From an uncultured Gemmatimonadota bacterium (GTDB taxonomy: Bacteria; Gemmatimonadota; Gemmatimonadetes; Gemmatimonadales; Gemmatimonadaceae), in contig CAMLDY010000082.1 of assembly GCA_946478895.1 (NCBI GenBank), forward strand, positions 1 through 11,409: a DNA stretch of 11,409 bases, written 5' to 3'. Under the pieces are notes generated by a model. It was given only the letters and a program-made list of their open reading frames with translations, had not been told where the DNA came from and made no database searches. Numbering within the stretch: the stretch's first letter is position 1; every line of letters starts with the position of its first letter. Made by a program: the position numbers and the translations under genes. Shown piece after piece: positions 6,786 to 11,409 of this stretch.

Positions 6786-6847
6786 GCCAGAGCAGCTGGT
6801 TGATCCAGTGGTCGAGGCCAGAGCAGCTACTTGATCCAGTGGCCGAT
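6786..6847. repeat. 31-base tandem duplication spanning the lepB 3' end
   Basis: Units 6786-6816 and 6817-6847 match at 27 of 31 positions (shared core GCCAGAGCAGCT, then TTGATCCAGTGG). The second unit contains the last codons and the TAG stop of lepB. The first unit lies just beyond the stop and has lost the stop triplet (CCAGCT in place of GTAGCT on the coding strand). This looks like an old local duplication of the gene end. Confidence 0.75.
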
Positions 6848-7612
6848 TCTGCTCCAGCGAATATCGGTTATCATCGGCAGCGGCCGGTCGCTGTCATCGG
6901 CGTTGTAGGAGTAGTAGACGAAGAGCGGCTTTCCCCTCACGTTCTCCCTGGGCACGAACCCCCAGTAGCGACTGTCCTTCGAGTTGTAGCGGCTGTCGCC
7001 CATCATGAAGAGGCGATGCGGCGGCACCACGATCGGCCCCCAGTTGTCGTGATTCGGTTGCGCGGGCGCCGGGCCGAAGCGAGACGACTTGAGCTGCACC
7101 TTCTTCTGCCAGTCGAAGAGCTCGTCGACGGAATTCGCGATCGCGGGGTCGACTGCCGTCGTCGCGCCGAAACCCTGTCGCTGCGCGATGCCGTTCACGT
7201 ACAGAACGCCTTTGCGCATGAAGAGTGTATCGCCCTGGGTCCCGACCAGTCGCTTCACGAGCGTAGGGGTCGGATCGCGTCCCTCCCGCGCCTCGTCGGC
7301 CTGGTATGGGGAAACGAAAACCACGACGTCACCGCGGCGTGGCTCCCGGTAGGCGGGCAGGCTCTGGTTGGTGAACGGAACGTGCGCGCCGTAGATCGCC
7401 TTGTTCACGAACAGCCAGTCGCCGACGAGCAGCGTCGGGATCATGCTGCCCGACGGAATCCGGTACGCCTCGATGAGGAACGCGCGCAGCAGCAGGAAGA
7501 TCGCTAACGCGCCGACGATCGACTTGAAATTCTCCCATACAGTGCGCAGGCGGGAACGCTGCGAAACGGGGCGCGCCTTTTGAGCGCGCCCCGCGTTTGA
7601 CGGAGTTGCCAA
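6827..7612 (-). CDS. lepB: Signal peptidase I
   Basis: Signal peptidase I cleaves signal peptides from exported pre-proteins at the outer face of the inner membrane. This 261-residue form has one N-terminal membrane helix (about 29-47) and a periplasmic catalytic domain. The serine nucleophile is Ser56 in IPSGSMIPTLLVGD, the general-base lysine is Lys120 in LVKRLVGTQGDTL, and the third conserved box GDSRYNSKDSRYWGFVP spans 205-221. The start is uncertain. No in-frame ATG or GTG precedes the catalytic serine, and the only bacterial-type start is TTG at 7612, without a Shine-Dalgarno. That TTG is two codons beyond the stop of the SWIB gene in the same frame, so translation may depend on coupling with it. 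A strong hairpin lies within codons 7-15. A 31-base duplication covers the 3' end. Confidence 0.93.
   Translation of the reverse strand: MATPSNAGRAQKARPVSQRSRLRTVWENFKSIVGALAIFLLLRAFLIEAYRIPSGSMIPTLLVGDWLFVNKAIYGAHVPFTNQSLPAYREPRRGDVVVFVSPYQADEAREGRDPTPTLVKRLVGTQGDTLFMRKGVLYVNGIAQRQGFGATTAVDPAIANSVDELFDWQKKVQLKSSRFGPAPAQPNHDNWGPIVVPPHRLFMMGDSRYNSKDSRYWGFVPRENVRGKPLFVYYSYNADDSDRPLPMITDIRWSRIGHWIK
7568..7592 (-). terminator. Nine-base-pair GC hairpin between the SWIB gene and the lepB core
   Basis: GGGGCGCGC and GCGCGCCCC pair perfectly around a seven-base loop. On the minus strand it begins 26 bases after the SWIB stop and lies inside the first codons of lepB. The following bases (GTTTCGC) give a poor T-run. 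It may terminate or attenuate the SWIB transcript, or control entry of ribosomes into lepB; it may equally be a by-product of GC-rich coding. Confidence 0.45.
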
Positions 7613-7618
7613 AGGAGC

Positions 7619-8008
7619 TTAGGTGTTGCGGAGGTGTTTGTTGACGAGTCTGGTCATCTCGAACATGGAGACCTGGCTGCGACCGAAGATCGGTCTGAGA
7701 TTCTCGTCGGCGTTGATCATGCGACGGTTCTTCTGATCCTGAAGTCCCTTGCGCTTGATGTAGCCCCAGAGCTTCTTGGTGACTTCGGTGCGGGGCATCG
7801 CGCCGCTTCCTACGACGGCCGCGAGATCACTGCTTGGCTGCATCGGCTTCATGAACGCCGCGTTCGGTGTGCGCTTTCTGCCCGACGATTTCCGGCGGCT
7901 GCTCTTCCGACCGCCCTTCTTCGCCGCCTTTCTTCCGCTTGACCTCGATGACTTGCGGGAAGACTTCCGTGACGAGGACTTCCTTCCGCCCCTCTTTTTC
8001 GTTGCCAT
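7619..8008 (-). CDS. SWIB/MDM2 domain protein with histone H1-like basic tail
   Basis: This 129-residue protein joins two parts. Residues 1-46 are almost entirely Lys, Arg, Ser and Gly in repeated blocks such as RKSSRKSSRSS, like the tail of histone H1 or bacterial Hc1-type proteins, and should bind DNA without sequence preference. Residues about 53-128 form a SWIB/MDM2 domain, recognisable from MPRTEVTKKLWGYIKRKGLQ, the DADENLRPIFG-type segment (NADENLRPIFG, 99-109) and the C-terminal MTRLVNKHL. SWIB domains occur in eukaryotic chromatin remodellers, in chlamydial topoisomerase I fusions and as small bacterial proteins; a nucleoid role is inferred. The start at 8008 is chosen over 8038 because AGGAG lies six bases upstream of it and the basic tail starts directly. 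The stop is in frame with the lepB gene two codons away. Confidence 0.92.
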   Translation of the reverse strand: MATKKRGGRKSSSRKSSRKSSRSSGRKAAKKGGRKSSRRKSSGRKRTPNAAFMKPMQPSSDLAAVVGSGAMPRTEVTKKLWGYIKRKGLQDQKNRRMINADENLRPIFGRSQVSMFEMTRLVNKHLRNT

Positions 8009-8076
8009 CTTGTCTCCTGGTTTGGTGATCGGATGCAAGTTGCCGCAGGGTAAAACGTGTTCCGTCAGCGACGCAA

Positions 8077-8127
8077 ACTATAGTCCCGCGAGACGAAAGC
8101 AATAGGGAAAGCGAAGAGTTTCCCTAT
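8077..8127 (-). promoter_or_regulatory. Candidate promoter and dyad operator upstream of the SWIB gene
   Basis: TATAGT (minus strand, 8077-8082) is a fair -10 element, giving a leader of about 60 bases before the SWIB start. Just upstream, where the -35 should be, is a perfect nine-base dyad, ATAGGGAAA/TTTCCCTAT at 8102-8110 and 8119-8127 with an eight-base spacer. No convincing -35 hexamer is present at 17-base spacing (TTGCTT would be at 14). A third AGGGAAA lies at 8147-8153. This is consistent with a regulator binding over the -35 region; the binding protein is unknown. Confidence 0.35.
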
Positions 8128-8192
8128 GAGAAAGTCGGTTTTTCAGAGGGAAAAAGCGCTCATCCGAGCCGACCCGCTCCCGCCTTTCACCC

Positions 8193-9086
8193 TCATTTCT
8201 TCTCCAGATCCTCGAGCAGCTTCATCATCTTCACGTCGTACGGATCGGGTGAATCATCGTCATCAGTGATCTCGTAATTCAGCTGCGGCGTCTCGAGGAT
8301 CAGCGGAATCTCCCTGCTGCGAGGATCCTGCATCAGCCAGCCGAAAGGCTCCTTTCCGATGTAGCCTTCCCCTATGAGCACGTGGCGGTCCTTGTTGGAG
8401 CCCAGCTCATTGGCGCTGTCGTTCAGGTGGAAAAAGGACGGCGGCTCCCCGATCACTTTCTCGAATTCGTCGAGCACCGCCGTGAACGCCGCCTTCGATT
8501 TGGTGATGTCGTAGCCGGAGGAAAAAAGGTGACAGGTGTCGAGGCCGTATCCCGTGCGCGCTCGCAGCGGTTTGGGAACCGCGTCGAGAATGTCCCTTAT
8601 CTCTTCGGCCGTCTTGCCCATTGTCTTTCCCGCTCCGGCCGTGTTCTCGACGAGAAGGCGGGTGCCGGACTCGTTCGCCTTCAGCGCCTGCGCGATCGCT
8701 TTTGCGATCCGCTTCGCCGACTCCCCGCGGTCGCTCGTCCCCGCCGAGCCCGGGTGAAAGCACACCGAGCCGACGCCGAGGGTGCTCGATCGCTCCATCT
8801 CCTTGGTAAGCCCCGCACTGGCTCGTGTCCACTTGTCGTCGTCGGGTGTCGCGACGCTCAGCACGTACGCCGCGTGTACGACGACGTTGGCCGGCTTGAT
8901 TTTGGTTTTTGCCAGCGCTGTCTTGAAGCGGGTGACCCGCTCCGGTTTTATCGTCGACTTGTCACCGTAGAAACGGGGAATCGCCGTGAAGAGCTGGAGT
9001 GCGGTCATTCCGGCGTTCCCCGCGCGGAGAACCGCCATGTGGATGCCGCCGTTGTTGATCGTGTGCGCGCCGAGATATCGAGTCAT
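8193..9086 (-). CDS. nfo: Deoxyribonuclease IV (endonuclease IV, AP endonuclease)
   Basis: Endonuclease IV cuts DNA 5' to abasic sites and removes 3' blocking groups during base-excision repair in the cytoplasm. This 297-residue protein has the usual length and TIM-barrel order. All nine metal ligands known from the E. coli enzyme can be placed: His71, His111 (CFHPGS), Glu147 (VENTAG), Asp183 and His186 (GLDTCHLF), His220 (FFHLNDS), Asp233 and His235 (NKDRHVLIGEG) and Glu265 (LILETP). Binding of three zinc ions and activity are therefore expected. The frame is open further upstream to 9452, but family proteins start at the equivalent of MTRYLGAH, so the ATG at 9086 is used. There is no clear Shine-Dalgarno. 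An acidic DDDDSPD stretch and a Lys/Glu-rich tail follow Glu265. It heads the minus-strand series nfo, SWIB gene, lepB, with 184 bases before the SWIB gene. Confidence 0.95.
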   Translation of the reverse strand: MTRYLGAHTINNGGIHMAVLRAGNAGMTALQLFTAIPRFYGDKSTIKPERVTRFKTALAKTKIKPANVVVHAAYVLSVATPDDDKWTRASAGLTKEMERSSTLGVGSVCFHPGSAGTSDRGESAKRIAKAIAQALKANESGTRLLVENTAGAGKTMGKTAEEIRDILDAVPKPLRARTGYGLDTCHLFSSGYDITKSKAAFTAVLDEFEKVIGEPPSFFHLNDSANELGSNKDRHVLIGEGYIGKEPFGWLMQDPRSREIPLILETPQLNYEITDDDDSPDPYDVKMMKLLEDLEKK

Positions 9087-9150
9087 GGCGGACGCCGCTG
9101 CAAGTACTCTACCGTGCGCAAGCTGACTGCCGGGCGTGCCGGGTCGGGAG

Positions 9151-9179
9151 TTGCACGAGGGTGTGCAGGAATGGATAAT
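9151..9179 (+). promoter_or_regulatory. Candidate sigma70-type promoter for the CarboxypepD_reg gene
   Basis: TTGCAC (9151-9156) and GATAAT (9174-9179) are separated by exactly 17 bases. The -10 matches the consensus at five of six positions, the -35 at three. Transcription would start near 9186, leaving about 12 bases before the ATG at 9198, so the gene would have a very short leader. This agrees with the absence of a Shine-Dalgarno. It lies in the divergent gap opposite nfo. Confidence 0.45.
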
Positions 9180-9197
9180 TGAGAACCCACCGTAGCT

Positions 9198-9971
9198 ATG
9201 CGTAAAAGGGCACTTTCCCTCCTGATTCTCATTCCATTCGCCCTTGGCGCCGGCGCAGACATCGTGTCCGCGCAGGAGCCTGCTGCGGATGTTCTCTCTG
9301 GCCGCGTCACCGACGTCGCCGGCAAGCCTGTAGCGGACGCGAGGGTAATCTCCACCGCCGAGACTTCGGGTGTGACGCGGTCGACGACAACCGATGCGAG
9401 CGGCCGTTACAAAATATTTTTCCCCGAGACCGCCCCGCAGTACCGCCTCCAAGTGAAGCGGATGGGCTTCGCGCCCGTGCAGCGCACTGTCACCCGGCGG
9501 AGTAAGGGTCCGGAGCAGATGACCATCGACGTCGAGATGGGTGGGGCGCCGCTCGCGTTGTCGATGGTGGAGATCAACGGCACCGCGGGAGATCCGCCGC
9601 GGGAGACCGAGAAATCAGCTGCCGAAGCGAGCGTGCTCAACCCGATCACCGACATCCTCGCCCTCAAGGATTCCCTTCACTTGAGCGCGGTGCAGATACT
9701 CGGGCTGACCGACGTATCGGACTCGCTTCAGTCGCAAAACTCCAGGATCTACAAGAACATCAAGACGCTGTTGGCGAAGTCGTCGGAAGCGGGCGACGTC
9801 ACCCAAATGGCGGGCAGCGTGGCGATGATGCTGGAGGAGGCGTCCGGCAACACGTCGCGCGCGGTGGTGGCGGCGAAGAAGGTGCTACGCCCCGAGCAGT
9901 GGGAGCTTCTACCCCAGGGGATCCGCGACCGGCCCGGCCCGGAGACATCGAGCGCGGAGAAGCAGGACTAG
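9198..9971 (+). CDS. Secreted protein: CarboxypepD_reg-like domain plus helical Q-motif tail
   Basis: This 257-residue protein starts with a signal peptide (MRKRALSLLILIPFALG, likely cleaved after VSA, residue 25). Residues about 33-113 form a carboxypeptidase-regulatory-like beta-sandwich (LSGRVTDVAGKPVADARV, then TTTDASGRYKIFF), the module common at the N-terminus of TonB-dependent receptors. The rest contains no beta-barrel. Residues about 150-240 are helical, with two LTxxQ-like motifs, LHLSAVQ (160-166) and LRPEQWELLP (230-239), spaced by a linker with KDSL and SDSLQSQN, resembling tails of Spy/CpxP-like periplasmic proteins. I recall similar combinations on long outer-membrane receptors of Gemmatimonadota. 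This could be a stand-alone periplasmic form or a truncated receptor; nothing in the sequence shows a frameshift. Its stop abuts the convergent lipoprotein stop. The molecular function is unknown. Confidence 0.86.
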   Translation: MRKRALSLLILIPFALGAGADIVSAQEPAADVLSGRVTDVAGKPVADARVISTAETSGVTRSTTTDASGRYKIFFPETAPQYRLQVKRMGFAPVQRTVTRRSKGPEQMTIDVEMGGAPLALSMVEINGTAGDPPRETEKSAAEASVLNPITDILALKDSLHLSAVQILGLTDVSDSLQSQNSRIYKNIKTLLAKSSEAGDVTQMAGSVAMMLEEASGNTSRAVVAAKKVLRPEQWELLPQGIRDRPGPETSSAEKQD

Positions 9972-10754
9972 TCAGCGCCAGACTCCGCTTCTATAAGCAA
10001 CCCGCTCCACCGGCGTCTTGCCTCGGAGGTCAGGCACCTTCCACCACACCGTGATCGTATCGTGCGCGAGGGCTACCCACGGCGCGCGAGCGGGAATCTC
10101 TTCCGGCGTCACTTCGTCGCGCTGCTCGAAGATGTGCCCGGTCGTGCGCGACAACACGATACCGATACGTGGCGTGGTGGAGTTCGGATCCTCAAAGACG
10201 ACCACCACGCTGTCTCCGCGGCCAGTGACCGCTGCAACCGACGGCGTGCGCCCATAGACCACCGGCACCGGAGAGTGGAACATGCTGCCGTCGTCCATCG
10301 AGTGCGCGAAGAACACGCCCGCGCCATCCGTACCTTCGATGAAATAGGCGACGTAGACGTATCGGCTTGCTGAATCGTAGAAGATCCCGGGCGCGGGACG
10401 AGTGCAGCCGCGACGGCCGCGATCGCGTGCGTCGATCTCGATCGGGGCCTGCCAGGTTGCTCCCAGGTCCGGCGAATGTTGAAGCGAGAGCACGACGCTG
10501 CTGTCGGCGCGCATCGACCACCAGACCCTGACGAGCTCGGGCGCGACGGCAGTGCTGCGAACGCTCTGGATGCACGGCGCACCGGTACCGCGCACAGCCG
10601 GCAGATTCGCGCTCATGATGGCACTCTTCGTATCCGGATCACCGAGCAGCGAATTGCGATACGAAACGTCGCCCCAGTCGACCGGCTCCTTCACGCACCC
10701 GGTCGCGACTGCGATCAGCAGTGCTCCAATAAACGGAATGCGGCAACGTATCAT
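9972..10754 (-). CDS. Lipoprotein with sialidase-type Asp-box repeats
   Basis: This 260-residue protein has a short hydrophobic leader and a lipobox ending in ATGC with the lipidated cysteine at residue 20, so it should be anchored in a membrane on the periplasmic or outer side. Asp-box motifs of sialidase/BNR propellers are visible. SPDLGATW (94-101) is a full match to SxDxGxTW, SMDDGSMF (152-159) is a near match, and SRTTGHIF (202-209) is degenerate. Strand-like blocks such as RVWWSMRADSSVVLSLQHS lie between them. The length would hold only part of a six-bladed sialidase propeller. I do not find a convincing set of catalytic arginines and nucleophile tyrosine, so binding or structural use is as likely as hydrolysis. 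The gene is divergent from pruA and convergent with the preceding gene with no spacer. Confidence 0.85.
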   Translation of the reverse strand: MIRCRIPFIGALLIAVATGCVKEPVDWGDVSYRNSLLGDPDTKSAIMSANLPAVRGTGAPCIQSVRSTAVAPELVRVWWSMRADSSVVLSLQHSPDLGATWQAPIEIDARDRGRRGCTRPAPGIFYDSASRYVYVAYFIEGTDGAGVFFAHSMDDGSMFHSPVPVVYGRTPSVAAVTGRGDSVVVVFEDPNSTTPRIGIVLSRTTGHIFEQRDEVTPEEIPARAPWVALAHDTITVWWKVPDLRGKTPVERVAYRSGVWR

Positions 10755-10822
10755 CCGCGCACGTTACTTCGCGGAGCCGGGCAAGCAAAGGCCACAGGGG
10801 TCCGTTTTCCGGAGAGCGGGCG

Positions 10823-10828
10823 TATCTT
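10823..10828 (+). promoter_or_regulatory. Candidate -10 element (TATCTT) of pruA
   Basis: GCGTATCTTAC lies 34 bases before the start codon in an otherwise GC-rich gap. It resembles the CGTATATTC element ahead of the ABC ATPase gene. No good -35 is seen at the right spacing. Confidence 0.25.
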
Positions 10829-10848
10829 ACGAGAGAAGCATCCCACCT

Positions 10849-10853
10849 GAGGA
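10849..10853 (+). promoter_or_regulatory. Ribosome binding site of pruA
   Basis: GAGGA lies eight bases before the ATG at 10862. It supports that start over a GTG at 10991, which would remove the low-complexity N-terminal extension. Confidence 0.65.
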
Positions 10854-10861
10854 ACTCTGGA

Positions 10862-11409
10862 ATGTCAGCATCACCGCCGCCCCCAGCCGCCGCATCAGCG
10901 GTAGAAACCGACGCGCCCGCGCGGTCACGTCAGGGTAAATCCAGTCGCGACGGAAGCTCCGCCGCCGGGGCATCTCCGGAGCCCGGACGCGTGCGCACGC
11001 TAGCCGGCTTCAATGGCAATCGGCGGGTTCCGCCTCCGGTCAACGAGCCGGTGAAGGGCTATGCTCCCGGATCCCCCGAGCGCGCCGCGCTGAAGGAGCG
11101 GCTCAAGTCCATGGCGGGCGAAAAAGCCGACATTCCGTTGATCATCGGCGGCGAGGAAGTTCACTCCGGTCAGACCGCCGACGCGGTGATGCCGCACAAC
11201 CACCGGCACGTGTTGGCACACTGGCACCGCGCTACCGCCGAGAACGTCGACGACGCGATTGCCGCGGCGCAGAATGCGGCGCGAGACTGGGCAAACTGGT
11301 CATGGGAAGATCGCGCGGCGGTTTTCCTCAAGGCGGCCGAGCTGCTGGCGACGACGTGGCGCTCGACCCTGAACGCCGCGACGATGCTCGGCCAATCCAA
11401 GACCGCGTT
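10862..11409 (+). CDS. pruA: L-glutamate gamma-semialdehyde (P5C) dehydrogenase, N-terminal part, runs off the window
   Basis: The first 182 codons of an aldehyde dehydrogenase gene are present; the catalytic Cys and Glu lie outside the window. From about residue 60 the sequence follows the ALDH4A1-type P5C dehydrogenases closely: VNEPVKGYAPGSPERAALKERL, then IPLIIGGEEV, PHNHRHVLAHWHRATAENVDDAI, DRAAVFLKAAELL and MLGQSKT. This enzyme oxidises glutamate semialdehyde (from proline) to glutamate with NAD+, the second step of proline breakdown. Here it is the single-function type, not a PutA fusion as far as can be seen. Residues 1-45 are a Pro/Ala/Ser-rich extension lacking in the family as I know it. 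A good Shine-Dalgarno supports the ATG at 10862; GTG at 10991 is an alternative giving a normal N-terminus. No proline dehydrogenase gene is in view. Confidence 0.9.
   Translation, partial: MSASPPPPAAASAVETDAPARSRQGKSSRDGSSAAGASPEPGRVRTLAGFNGNRRVPPPVNEPVKGYAPGSPERAALKERLKSMAGEKADIPLIIGGEEVHSGQTADAVMPHNHRHVLAHWHRATAENVDDAIAAAQNAARDWANWSWEDRAAVFLKAAELLATTWRSTLNAATMLGQSKTA

Noticed and set aside
6800..7507. 235-codon plus-strand frame antisense to lepB
   Set aside because: LepB is certain from its catalytic boxes; the antisense frame is Arg/Val/Asp-rich without domains.
8382..9182. 266-codon plus-strand frame antisense to nfo
   Set aside because: Endonuclease IV with all nine metal ligands occupies the opposite strand; this is a mirror frame.

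Overview
The window is GC-rich bacterial DNA with dense coding on both strands: twelve protein genes lie fully inside it and one is cut at each edge. Several features point to an uncultured member of Gemmatimonadota or a nearby soil phylum. These are an N-terminal CarboxypepD_reg domain joined to a Q-motif helical tail, a SWIB protein with a histone-like basic tail, a bacilliredoxin, and a long-form P5C dehydrogenase. The phylum is inferred from gene content and protein style; no rRNA or other phylogenetic marker is present.

Layout. At 1-494 (+) is the C-terminal M23 metallopeptidase domain of a gene that begins outside the window. Its stop overlaps the stop of a convergent minus-strand cluster at 2873-491: a TauE/SafE-type transporter, a small DUF7832-like protein and a secreted DmpA-type (P1) aminopeptidase. 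Divergent from it at 2912-5174 (+) is a NatA/NatB-like ABC exporter pair. Next comes a 320-base non-coding stretch holding a large imperfect palindrome (5207-5386), then a bacilliredoxin gene (5495-5929, +), then a second, unrelated large palindrome (5945-6090).

From 9086 down to 6100 the minus strand carries endonuclease IV (nfo), a SWIB/histone-like chromatin protein, signal peptidase I (lepB) and a four-helix membrane protein. The lepB frame continues directly from the SWIB stop codon. Divergent from nfo is a secreted protein with a carboxypeptidase-regulatory-like domain (9198-9971, +), which abuts a convergent lipoprotein with sialidase-type Asp-boxes (10754-9972, -). At the right edge (10862 onward, +) is the start of L-glutamate gamma-semialdehyde dehydrogenase (pruA).

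Most genes are ordinary housekeeping, envelope or transport functions and do not form one pathway. There is no convincing defence system, CRISPR array, phage, integron or RNA gene. The best candidates for something undescribed are the two long inverted-repeat elements bracketing the bacilliredoxin gene, the SWIB/lepB junction, and the AGGGAAA dyad ahead of the SWIB gene.
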